A stretch of DNA of 24,388 bases, taken from the NCBI GenBank assembly GCA_900764755.1, contig CAAFPE010000042.1, positions 1 through 24,388 of the forward strand. The letters run 5' to 3'. Made by a program: the position numbers and the translations under genes. Below, piece after piece: positions 14,224-21,323 of this stretch. Numbering within the stretch: position 1 is the stretch's first letter; the number at the start of each line of letters is the position of its first letter. The notes beneath the pieces were generated by a model that was not told the DNA's origin, did no database searches, and saw only the letters and a program-made list of their open reading frames with translations. This DNA comes from an uncultured Oscillospiraceae bacterium. Lineage in GTDB: Bacteria > Bacillota > Clostridia > Oscillospirales > Oscillospiraceae.

Positions 14224-16899
14224 ATGCGTGATCCCAAACCCTTCGGACTGAACGAGCTGCGGGAGATGTTCCTGTCTTTCTTTGAGAGCAAGGAGCACCT
14301 CCGCCTGCCCAGCTTCTCACTGGTGCCCCAGGACGATGCCTCTCTGCTGCTCATCAACAGCGGCATGGCGCCCATGAAGCCCTATTTCACCGGCGAGAAG
14401 GAGCCCCCCCGCCACCGGGTCTGCACCTGTCAGAAGTGCATCCGCACCGGCGACATTGAGAACATCGGAAAAACCGCCCGCCACGGCACTTATTTTGAGA
14501 TGCTGGGCAATTTCTCCTTCGGGGACTACTTCAAAAGGGACGCCATCCACTGGGCCTGGGAATTTTTGACCAGCCCGGAGTGGGTGGGCCTGGACCCGGA
14601 GCGGCTCTATCCCTCCGTCTTTGCGGGCAATGAGACTACCCCCGCCGATGACGAGGCTTTTCGGATCTGGAACGAGGAGATCGGCATCCCCGCCCAGCGC
14701 ATCTTCAAGTTCGGCAAGGAGGACAACTTCTGGGAGCACGGCTCCGGCCCCTGCGGCCCCTGCTCTGAGATCTACTATGACCGCGGTCCCCAGTGCGGCT
14801 GCGGCAAGCCCGGCTGCACTGTGGGCTGCGACTGCGACCGCTATATGGAGGTCTGGAACGTGGTGTTCTCCCAGTTTGACAACGACGGGGAGAACCACTA
14901 CACTGAACTAAAACAGAAAAACATCGACACCGGCATGGGACTGGAGCGCCTGGCCGCCGTATGCCAGGGCGTCCCCTCCCTGTTCGATGTGGACACCGTG
15001 ATGAATATCACCGCCAAGGTCACCGAGATCACCGGTGCCAGCTACGGCCAGAGCCACGCCACTGACGTCTCCCTCCGGGTCATCACCGACCACATCCGCT
15101 CCGCCACCTTCATGATCTGCGACGGCGTCCTCCCCTCCAACGAGGGCCGGGGCTATGTCCTGCGCCGCCTGCTCCGCCGGGCCGCCCGCCACGGCAAGCT
15201 GCTGGGGGTCAATGAGCCCTTCCTGTACAAGGTGTGCGACACCGTCGTCCACGAGAACGAGGGCCACTACCCCGAGCTGCGGGAGCGCCAGGACTATATC
15301 ACCAAGGTCATCCGGGTGGAGGAGGAGAACTTCGCCAAGACCATCGACGGCGGCCTGAAGATCTTCCACGATATGCTGGAGGAACACCAGTCTAAGGGAG
15401 AAAAGACCTTCTCCGGCGCGGATGCCTTCAAGCTGTACGACACCTACGGCTTCCCCATGGACCTGACCCTGGAGATGGTGGAGGAGCAGGGCATGGCTCT
15501 GGACGAGGCTGAGTTCCACAAGCAGATGGATGAGCAGCGCCGGCGGGCCCGGAAGGCCCGTGAGGCCCTGGGCGATCTGGGCTGGGCCGGCGTGGAGTTC
15601 GGCAAGGAGGTTCCCGAGACCCAGTTTATGGGCTATGACACGCTGACCGTCTCCGACGCCAGGGTCGCGGCCATCGTGGTGGAAAATGAGCAGGCTGAGG
15701 AACTGATGCCCGGCGTGGAGGCCATTGTCGTGCTGGACAAGACCCCCTTCTACGCCGAGATGGGCGGTCAGACCGCCGACCATGGTACTCTGTGTATGGG
15801 CGGCGTGACCTTCCAGGTCACTGATGTGCAGAAGAACAAGGGCGGTAAATATATGCACTCCGGTAAGCTGACCGGTGGTGTGCTCAAGCTGGGGGACACT
15901 GTCAAGGCCCAGGTAGACGCCGACCGCCGCCAGGCCATCATGCGTGCCCACTCCGCCACTCACTTGCTGGATGCCGCCCTGCGCAAGGTCCTGGGCGACC
16001 ATGTCCACCAGGCCGGCTCCCTGGTGGAGCCCGACCGGCTCCGCTTCGACTTCACCCACTTCTCCGCCCTGACTGCCCAGGAACTGGCCCAGGTCAGCGC
16101 CATGGTCAACGAGGCCGTCCTGTCCGGCTATGACGTGGTCACCGAGGAGATGCCCATTGAGCAGGCCAAGCAGCGGGGCGCCATTGCCCTGTTCGGTGAG
16201 AAGTACGGAGACACTGTCCGGGTGGTGGACATGGGTAAGGGCTATTCTGTGGAGTTCTGTGGCGGCACCCACCTGGACAACACCGCCAAGGTGGGCGTGT
16301 TCCACATCAGCAGCGAATTCTCCGTGGCCTCTGGCGTGCGCCGCATCGAGGCAACCACTGGACGTGCCTCCCTGGCCGTGATGAACCGGAATCAGGAGAT
16401 GCTGTTCCAGGCCGCCGCCGTCCTGAAGGCCAAGCCCGGCGAACTGCGGGAGAAGGCGGAGCAGATCATGTCCGAGATGAAGAGCCTGAACCACACGCTG
16501 GAGAAATTCCGGGCCCGCGAGGCCGCCAACGAAGCCGAGCGCTTCCTCTTTGCCGCCCATGAGGTGGGCGGTCTGAAGGTGCTCACTGCCACCGTGCCTG
16601 ACGCCGACTCCGGGAAGCTGCGCAAGATGGGCGATCTGCTCCGGGATAAGGAGCCCAGTGTGGTGGGCGTGCTGGCCGCTGTCAGCGGGGACAAGATCAC
16701 CTTCCTGGCTGTCTGTGGCAAGGAGGCCGTCAAGGCCGGGGTAAAGGCAGGGGATATTGTCAAGCAGGTGTCCGCCATCGCCGGCGGCTCCGGCGGCGGT
16801 AAGCCCGACTCCGCCATGGGCGGCGGCAAGGATCCTCTGATGCTGGACAACGCTCTGGCCATGGTGGACAATGTCGTCTCCATGAAGCTGGGACTATAA
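14224..16899 (+). CDS. alaS: Alanyl-tRNA synthetase
   Basis: An 891-residue class II synthetase. The catalytic core starts with MRDPKPFGLNELREMFLSFF and shows motif 2 region CQKCIRTGDIENIGKTARHGTYFEMLGNFSFGDYF. The editing domain carries the zinc ligands HSATH (about residue 579) and CGGTH (about 680), which clear mischarged Ser/Gly. The C-Ala domain ends with a Gly-rich GGSGGGKPDSAMGGG typical of the family. An internal Cys-rich insert CGCGKPGCTVGCDCD is present. The ATG at 14224 is 8 bases after GGAGG; a frame start at 14209 precedes this site and is unlikely. The alanine T-box lies 1.3 kb upstream, with two genes between. Confidence 0.97.
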   Translation: MRDPKPFGLNELREMFLSFFESKEHLRLPSFSLVPQDDASLLLINSGMAPMKPYFTGEKEPPRHRVCTCQKCIRTGDIENIGKTARHGTYFEMLGNFSFGDYFKRDAIHWAWEFLTSPEWVGLDPERLYPSVFAGNETTPADDEAFRIWNEEIGIPAQRIFKFGKEDNFWEHGSGPCGPCSEIYYDRGPQCGCGKPGCTVGCDCDRYMEVWNVVFSQFDNDGENHYTELKQKNIDTGMGLERLAAVCQGVPSLFDVDTVMNITAKVTEITGASYGQSHATDVSLRVITDHIRSATFMICDGVLPSNEGRGYVLRRLLRRAARHGKLLGVNEPFLYKVCDTVVHENEGHYPELRERQDYITKVIRVEEENFAKTIDGGLKIFHDMLEEHQSKGEKTFSGADAFKLYDTYGFPMDLTLEMVEEQGMALDEAEFHKQMDEQRRRARKAREALGDLGWAGVEFGKEVPETQFMGYDTLTVSDARVAAIVVENEQAEELMPGVEAIVVLDKTPFYAEMGGQTADHGTLCMGGVTFQVTDVQKNKGGKYMHSGKLTGGVLKLGDTVKAQVDADRRQAIMRAHSATHLLDAALRKVLGDHVHQAGSLVEPDRLRFDFTHFSALTAQELAQVSAMVNEAVLSGYDVVTEEMPIEQAKQRGAIALFGEKYGDTVRVVDMGKGYSVEFCGGTHLDNTAKVGVFHISSEFSVASGVRRIEATTGRASLAVMNRNQEMLFQAAAVLKAKPGELREKAEQIMSEMKSLNHTLEKFRAREAANEAERFLFAAHEVGGLKVLTATVPDADSGKLRKMGDLLRDKEPSVVGVLAAVSGDKITFLAVCGKEAVKAGVKAGDIVKQVSAIAGGSGGGKPDSAMGGGKDPLMLDNALAMVDNVVSMKLGL

Positions 16900-16915
16900 A
16901 GAAATGACGCGGGAC

Positions 16916-16945
16916 GATCAGGTGTGCTTTGCAGCCCACCTGATC
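16916..16945 (+). terminator. Hairpin after alaS
   Basis: GATCAGGTG (16916-16924) and CACCTGATC (16937-16945) form a perfect 9-bp stem directly after the alaS stop. There is no U tract; it may protect the 3' end or assist the next terminator. Confidence 0.5.
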
Positions 16946-16977
16946 CGTCTCTCTGCGATCCGGCCAGATCACTTCCA

Positions 16978-17016
16978 CAAGGGCGCGCTGCAAGTCTATC
17001 TTGCAGTGCGCCCTTG
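16978..17016 (+). terminator. Terminator of the alaS transcript
   Basis: Seventeen-base arms (16978-16994 and 17000-17016) with one mismatch and a TCTAT loop, followed by an AT-rich tail with seven A and six T. It separates alaS from the tRNA gene. Confidence 0.8.
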
Positions 17017-17054
17017 TATCTCAAAAAAATTTTTTAATAAATATAAAGATAGGG

Positions 17055-17083
17055 TTGACATTTCCATCCCTCTCTGCTAAAAT
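17055..17083 (+). promoter_or_regulatory. Promoter of tRNA-Ala
   Basis: TTGACA (17055-17060), exactly 17 bases, then TAAAAT (17078-17083) with an extended TGC. Start is expected near 17090, leaving a short 5' leader before the tRNA at 17126. Confidence 0.85.
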
Positions 17084-17125
17084 AAACCTTGTTATTCGCC
17101 AAGTTTGCTAGCAAATGACAAAGTT

Positions 17126-17201
<76 letters not shown>

Positions 17202-17244
17202 AAAACAATGACTCACACAGGTCAAATGTGTGAGTCATTGTTTT
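17202..17244. terminator. Terminator directly after tRNA-Ala
   Basis: A 18-bp perfect stem (17202-17219 with 17227-17244), with flanking AAAA and TTTT, works in both directions. It lies inside the element, one base after the tRNA CCA, so the element supplies the tRNA terminator. Confidence 0.9.
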
Positions 17245-17315
17245 ATCCATACGAAAACACAAAGAGGACGGACACCTGATTCCCTTCCCCCGGAGAAAAA
17301 CCAATATAGTTATTG

Positions 17316-17350
17316 AAGCGGAGATTCGATGATAGAATCTCCGCTTTTTT
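17316..17350 (+). terminator. Second terminator at the left end of the element
   Basis: AAGCGGAGATTC and GAATCTCCGCTT form a 12-bp stem with a 7-base loop and a run of T (17345-17350). With the previous terminator it isolates the element genes from tRNA transcription. Confidence 0.85.
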
Positions 17351-17391
17351 GTTGTCGTCCCAACAGATAAAAAAGAAATGAGGTATAACCA

Positions 17392-18227
17392 TTGAGAAAG
17401 GAATGGACAGGGGAAAAATGTATTCAAGCGTTTAGCGAATACATCGTGAAAAATCACAGGCTTCCCCCTTATAACGCAATTGTTCCAGGGGTACCATCGT
17501 CAGCAATTTTTTCAATAGAGTCGGGCAGACATATCGGCAGTACGCTAAGGAGAACTTCCCAGATGTGCCTATCATCGGTAGAAGAAAGAGTTGTGAATGG
17601 ACGAGGGAAACCATTCGAGCAGCGACGGATGCCTTTTATGAGAAATATCAAAGACGTCCCAAAACGCTTGAACATGTAGCTAAAAATAGTCTTCCGTCGC
17701 ATAACACAATCCAGGCGACCTTCAATATGACTGCATCCGAATATTGGGACACTTTCTATCCGCAAACGAAGTCTGCGAAGTCTATACCCTGGTCGGAAGA
17801 TAAATTTCTGAACGAACTAAAGCGTTTTCAGGTTCAAAACGGATATTTACCACACCTTTCGGAATTGGATCGCTTACCGCAGATGCCATCTTCTTGCACA
17901 GTAAGAAAAATATATGGCGGGCGCAGTGGTTACGAGTTTTTTTTAAGCAAACACTTTCAAATCGATGTAAAACAGCCTTGGACGCAAGAAAGTGTGGTTC
18001 ATGCTGTCCGCAGCTATTGTGAGAAGACTGGCCGCCTGCCAAGAATCTGTGATTTTTGTCAGGCAAACAACCTTCCGGCAATAGCAACATTGTATAAATT
18101 ATTTCCTCACCAGAGGATCACCGAAATCTATGGGCAATATTTTCCGGAGCATCATGGAAATCGCCCCTCCAAGAGTATCGTCCAGGTACAGGAAATCGGT
18201 ATGCAGTCAATCGAACCTACTCTGTAA
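17392..18227 (+). pseudogene. Four-repeat HNH/homing-endonuclease-associated repeat protein, frameshifted
   Basis: Four tandem units of about 55-60 residues, each starting W-[TS]-x-E: EWTGEKCIQAF, EWTRETIRAA, PWSEDKFLNE, PWTQESVVHA. Each unit follows a pattern of helix, GRLP or RRP, acidic stretch, LPS..T, aromatic-rich helix. This matches the repeat seen beside HNH/homing endonucleases (PF18780-like), a small DNA-binding helix module. No nuclease domain is present. The first unit is in another frame from units 2-4; protein similarity crosses near 17488-17500, at a GGGG run, and is restored if one G is added. The start is a TTG at 17392 with a weak AGGT. The part from 17565 could be made alone from an internal ATG. 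First gene of the element. Confidence 0.7.
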
Positions 18228-18266
18228 AAGGACTATCGCCACTAAGCAGTTACAATTAGAAATTGA

Positions 18267-18309
18267 AAAGCATTGGCTATCTTTTTAGGATAGCCGATGC
18301 TTTATTTTT
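18267..18309 (+). terminator. Terminator or attenuator before the 52-aa gene
   Basis: A 15-base stem with one G-T pair (18267-18281 with 18289-18303), then ATTTTTA. It ends directly before the AGGAGG of the next gene, so it ends repeat-protein transcription or limits read-through into the recombinase genes. Confidence 0.8.
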
Positions 18310-18321
18310 AGGAGGATTACT

Positions 18322-18480
18322 ATGAACAGGGTACTCAGAATCGACGAAGAAAAGCCTGAAATGCATATCTCGGTTCAGGGCTATAAGGTCACTCTCTGCT
18401 TTGCAGAAAAAGAAAATCCTGAAGTTGCTGTATTAGTAAAGCAGGCTCTCCTGAGCGCCTATGCAATGCCCCAGAAATAG
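18322..18480 (+). CDS. 52-residue recombinase-associated protein, TnpW-like
   Basis: A small gene with excellent signals: AGGAGG at 18310-18315, 6 bases, ATG, and 52 codons to TAG. The protein begins MNRVLRIDEEKPEMHI, then a beta-like VQGYKVTLCFAEKENPE and a helix VAVLVKQALLSAYAMP. The strand-helix layout and its place just before a large serine recombinase recall the tiny TnpW-type proteins of Tn4451-like clostridial elements. The resemblance is by layout and not firm. The role may be as recombination cofactor or repressor. Confidence 0.6.
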   Translation: MNRVLRIDEEKPEMHISVQGYKVTLCFAEKENPEVAVLVKQALLSAYAMPQK

Positions 18481-18536
18481 AACGACTTGCTGAAGGTCTT
18501 GCATTCAGAAGATTTGATGAAGGGATGGTCAGTAAA

Positions 18537-18938
18537 ATGGCTGAAAGAGTCTATTGCTTATACAGAGGTAAGGATCAGGAAAGCATTCTCATGCAGAAGA
18601 ATGCCTGCCACGATTTTGCAGAGAAAAAAGGCTGGAACATTGTTGGCGAGGAGCAGGAGATCGGCGTGTCCGGCTATAAAGTCAGCGCTGATGACCTTGT
18701 TAAGTTACAGCGCATTAGAAAGGCTGCTGAGCAGGGTGAGTTTGATATCCTGCTGGTCTTTATGTATGACCGGCTGGGACGCAATCTCAACGAAACCCCA
18801 TTCATCGCAGAGTGGTTTACCAAGAAGGGCATCCATGTTTGGAGCGTCTATGAGGGAGAGACCATAGACGGCGTTGATGCAGAACGCATGCTTGACTACA
18901 TTCGCTTTTGGCAGATTGATGAGGCCCAAAAACTTTGA
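18537..18938 (+). CDS. Serine-recombinase N-terminal domain lacking the catalytic serine
   Basis: A 133-residue protein (four more if the ATG at 18525 is used) very close to residues 1-150 of the complete recombinase encoded downstream: MAERVYCLYR, QKNACHDFAEKKGWNIVGEEQE, GVSGYKVSADD, FDILLVFMYDRLGR, ETPFIAEWFTKKGIHVWSVYEGE. About ten residues containing the nucleophile are missing: the partner reads YRVSTNKQ but this one reads YRGKDQES, so no serine sits at position 12. The C-terminal DNA-binding part is absent; a stop follows QIDEAQKL, where the longer protein continues to SMRTKT. The frame is otherwise intact. It is either a decaying duplicate or an inactive partner that could dimerise with the active enzyme. 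Confidence 0.75.
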   Translation: MAERVYCLYRGKDQESILMQKNACHDFAEKKGWNIVGEEQEIGVSGYKVSADDLVKLQRIRKAAEQGEFDILLVFMYDRLGRNLNETPFIAEWFTKKGIHVWSVYEGETIDGVDAERMLDYIRFWQIDEAQKL

Positions 18939-18996
18939 GCAAAGTACAGGATAACCCAACACACCAGCCCATTTACTGCAGATTTACCTCCAAAAA

Positions 18997-19072
18997 GATT
19001 ATCAATTCCCCTGGCTATTCTGGCCGTAGTGTGAGATAATGGGTATGGCAAAAGCCGGGAACCTTGATAATC
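18997..19072 (+). promoter_or_regulatory. Large imperfect dyad upstream of the recombinase
   Basis: GATTATCAATTCCC (18997-19010) is mirrored by GGGAACCTTGATAATC (19057-19072), a match apart from two inserted bases, with GGC/GCC motifs repeated inside. It may be a structured leader, a regulator site or a scar of the duplication between the two recombinase genes. I see nothing else between 18939 and 19090. Confidence 0.45.
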
Positions 19073-19090
19073 GAATAGAATGATTGGGTG

Positions 19091-19124
19091 TCCGCCCTCT
19101 CACACAAAAACATGAGAGGACGGA
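19091..19124 (+). promoter_or_regulatory. Hairpin covering the recombinase ribosome binding site
   Basis: Twelve-base arms (19091-19102 and 19113-19124) pair with one mismatch around CACAAAAACA. The right arm contains the ribosome site AGAGGA (19115-19120), 9 bases before the ATG, so folding would block translation. Confidence 0.55.
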
Positions 19125-19129
19125 TATCA

Positions 19130-20758
19130 ATGGCTGAAAGAGTTTATTGTTTATACAGAGTTTCCACCAACAAGCAGGTCGATCACGATGAAAACAACCA
19201 GGCAGACATCCCTATGCAGAGAAAAGCCTGCCACGATTTTGCGGCGAAAATGGGCTGGGTCATCGTGGGCGAGGAGCAGGAAACTGGCGTATCCGGTTAT
19301 AAAGTCAGCGCCGATGACCGTGATAAACTGCAGCTCATCAAGAAGTATGCAGAGCAGGGCAAGTTCGATATTCTGCTTGTCTTCATGTTCGACCGACTGG
19401 GCCGCAAGTCAGATGAAACACCCTTCGTTGTGGAGTGGTTTACTAAAAAGGGCGTCCGCGTCTGGAGCGTACAGGAAGGAGAGCAGCGGTTTGAGTCCCA
19501 CACGGACCGCCTGACCAACTACATCCGTTTCTGGCAGGCCGATGGAGAGAGTCAGAAAACTTCGATGCGCACCAAAACGGCCCTTGGCCAGATGGTAGAG
19601 GAAGGCCGGTTCCGCGGTGGAAACGCACCATACGGGTACCGGCTGGAAAAGAGCGGCATTCTCAACAAGCGCAAACATGAGGTGTACATGCTGGTCATTG
19701 ATGAGGACGAGGCCAGAGTCGTCCGGATGATGTTTGACCTCTGCATTTCGTCCGGTTACGGCAGATGGCGCCTTGCCAACTTCCTCAACGACCACGGGAT
19801 CAAAAACCGGAAGGGACAAAACTGGCACGACGCCAGTGTGGGGGGCATCCTGCACAACCCGCTCTACAAGGGAATCCTTCGGAGCGGAGAAACCTATGCC
19901 GGTCCCTTTGAGGCCCTCCAGATCATCGCCCCAGACCAATTCGATCTGGCGCAGAAACTGATGCTGGAGCGGACCAATGAGCGGAAAGAGCGGCGTACAG
20001 TACCGCTGAATACCACAGGCCAATCCCTGCTTTCCGGGAACATCTTCTGCGGCCACTGTGGAGGCCGGCTGGTGCTCACTACCAACGGGACAACCACCCG
20101 CCTTGCGGATGGGACGCCGGTCCATAAAAAACGTATTCGCTATGTATGCTACAACAAGACCCGGCGCCGTCAGGAATGTACAGGACAGACTGGATACACA
20201 ATGCACATTCTGGACGGGATCGTCACCGAGGTGCTGCATCAAGTCTTCGACAAGATGCAGGGAGCTTCCAACGACATGATTGTGGGAAGTGCGGTTCAAA
20301 AGCAGATGGCAATGATACGCTCGGAATTGCAGCGGGCCAGAGCCGAAAACACCAAGGCCAATAAGGAATATGAATCCCTCAAGGCCGAGGTGCTGAAGGC
20401 GATCCAAGGGAAAAGTGCCCTGCCGCAAGATGTGCTGACTGAAATGCTGGAGGATACCCGACAGAAGGTACTGTCCACCAGTGAACGAATCACGACCCTT
20501 ACCGCGGAACTGAATGATGGAAACTCAAAGATCGAGGAGATGAAGGCCGAGTTCAACCGGATCGTGTCCTGGTCCAAAATTTTCGATGAAAGCCCGATGG
20601 AGGTCAAGAAAATGATCTGTGGCTACATCATCAAAAAGGTTTCGGTGTTCCGGGACTATAGGGTCAAGATTGAATTCAACATTAATGTGGAGCAGTTCCT
20701 GAATGGTATCGACAGTATCGACGAATGCGCTACCTATGAACTGCCCATGGCGCAATAA
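19130..20758 (+). CDS. Large serine recombinase (integrase of the element)
   Basis: A 542-residue recombinase able to cut and rejoin DNA through a serine. The N-terminal resolvase domain has YRVSTNKQ with Ser12, then DILLVFMFDRLGR with the conserved arginine. The recombinase domain (about 150-290) includes GRFRGGNAPYGYRL, VVRMMFDL and GILHNPLYKGIL. The zinc ribbon is FCGHCGGRLVL...YVCYNKTRRRQEC. A coiled coil with charged heptads (about 395-475) follows, then a C-terminal VFRDYRVKIEFNINVEQF. The start at 19130 is preferred over a GTG at 19088 because of the homologous MAERVYC start in the upstream gene. It most probably integrates and excises the tRNA-Ala element. All active residues seen are intact. 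Confidence 0.93.
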   Translation: MAERVYCLYRVSTNKQVDHDENNQADIPMQRKACHDFAAKMGWVIVGEEQETGVSGYKVSADDRDKLQLIKKYAEQGKFDILLVFMFDRLGRKSDETPFVVEWFTKKGVRVWSVQEGEQRFESHTDRLTNYIRFWQADGESQKTSMRTKTALGQMVEEGRFRGGNAPYGYRLEKSGILNKRKHEVYMLVIDEDEARVVRMMFDLCISSGYGRWRLANFLNDHGIKNRKGQNWHDASVGGILHNPLYKGILRSGETYAGPFEALQIIAPDQFDLAQKLMLERTNERKERRTVPLNTTGQSLLSGNIFCGHCGGRLVLTTNGTTTRLADGTPVHKKRIRYVCYNKTRRRQECTGQTGYTMHILDGIVTEVLHQVFDKMQGASNDMIVGSAVQKQMAMIRSELQRARAENTKANKEYESLKAEVLKAIQGKSALPQDVLTEMLEDTRQKVLSTSERITTLTAELNDGNSKIEEMKAEFNRIVSWSKIFDESPMEVKKMICGYIIKKVSVFRDYRVKIEFNINVEQFLNGIDSIDECATYELPMAQ

Positions 20759-20764
20759 GCTCTC

Positions 20765-20790
20765 ACCCTCGCCACGACCACGGCGAGGGG
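20765..20790 (+). terminator. GC hairpin after the recombinase gene
   Basis: CCCTCGCC (20766-20773) and GGCGAGGG (20782-20789) form a perfect 8-bp stem with an 8-base loop 7 bases after the recombinase stop. There is no U tract, so termination is uncertain. Confidence 0.5.
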
Positions 20791-20793
20791 TAC

Positions 20794-20845
20794 ATATCAA
20801 AGTTTGATATGGCCAGTTGACAACATATACCTTCCATGCTATACT
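20794..20845 (+). promoter_or_regulatory. Palindrome plus consensus promoter facing the tRNA fragment
   Basis: A perfect 17-base palindrome (ATATCAAA-G-TTTGATAT, 20794-20810) lies 6 bases upstream of TTGACA (20817-20822), 17 bases, TATACT (20840-20845). No open reading frame follows; transcription would pass through the tRNA-Ala fragment and stop at 21037. The palindrome looks like an operator. Confidence 0.75.
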
Positions 20846-20926
20846 GCAAGTTATCTCTCATCAATTGCCGGGGCGGGATATTCAAGCCCTTTCCCAAGCC
20901 ATCAGGGGGTGCATACCTGATGGTTC

Positions 20927-20980
<54 letters not shown>

Positions 20981-20990
20981 ACCATCTCAA

Positions 20991-21037
20991 GGGAAAGTGC
21001 TTTCCCTCGCTTCCGAAAGGAAGCGATGTTTTGTTTT
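20991..21037 (+). terminator. Double hairpin terminator after the right repeat
   Basis: A first stem GGGAAAG/CTTTCCC (20991-21006) and a second CGCTTCC-GAAA-GGAAGCG (21008-21025) are followed by ATGTTTTGTTTT. Its place suggests it was the original terminator of the tRNA-Ala gene before insertion. Confidence 0.85.
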
Positions 21038-21310
21038 ATGCGGCGATTTCTATAATATCCAGTCCCATGCTGAACTGCGTAAAATCAATGTTGAAATCAA
21101 TGTGGAGCTTATAGTCCCGGTAGACCTCCACCTGGCGGATCAAGCAGTTGACGATCTTGCTTTTCGGGATCGCTTTCATGTGCTCAAAGATTTGGCGTAC
21201 CAGCTTATCAATGATCCCGTCCAGAATATGTGCCGTGTTGCCCGTCACAATCGGTTTGCTTGCGGGTTTTGCTGTAACAGATATACCGCACCCGCTGGAC
21301 CTGTTGAACA
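21036..21310 (-). pseudogene. C-terminal remnant of a related serine recombinase, inverted
   Basis: The minus strand encodes HILDGIIDKLVRQIFEHM, joined directly to VEVYRDYKLHIDFNIDFTQF. Both pieces match the complete recombinase (HILDGIVTEVLHQVFDKM and VSVFRDYRVKIEFNINVEQF), but about 140 residues of coiled coil between them are missing. The front of the gene is gone, cut near the IS3-type insertion. It is therefore an internally deleted, truncated relic of another member of the same recombinase family, pointing the opposite way. Confidence 0.8.
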
Positions 21311-21316
21311 GGTCCA
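21296..21316. repeat. 21-bp perfect palindrome at the IS edge
   Basis: TGGACCTGTT-G-AACAGGTCCA with an AATAAAAA stretch after it, 7 bases outside the left IS end. It may be a hairpin target or a terminator for minus-strand transcription. Confidence 0.6.
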
Positions 21317-21323
21317 ATAAAAA

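Noticed and set aside
14908..16560. 550-codon open frame on the minus strand
   Set aside because: Antisense to alaS, with the same low-complexity composition. alaS is unambiguous.
17480..17500. Programmed -1 frameshift in the repeat protein
   Set aside because: The site is a plain GGGG run, not an X-XXY-YYZ slippery heptamer, and no clear downstream stimulator was found. Mutation or read error is more likely.
18231..18310. Riboswitch before the 52-aa gene
   Set aside because: Only a single terminator-like hairpin is present, with no multi-stem aptamer or known ligand-binding motif.
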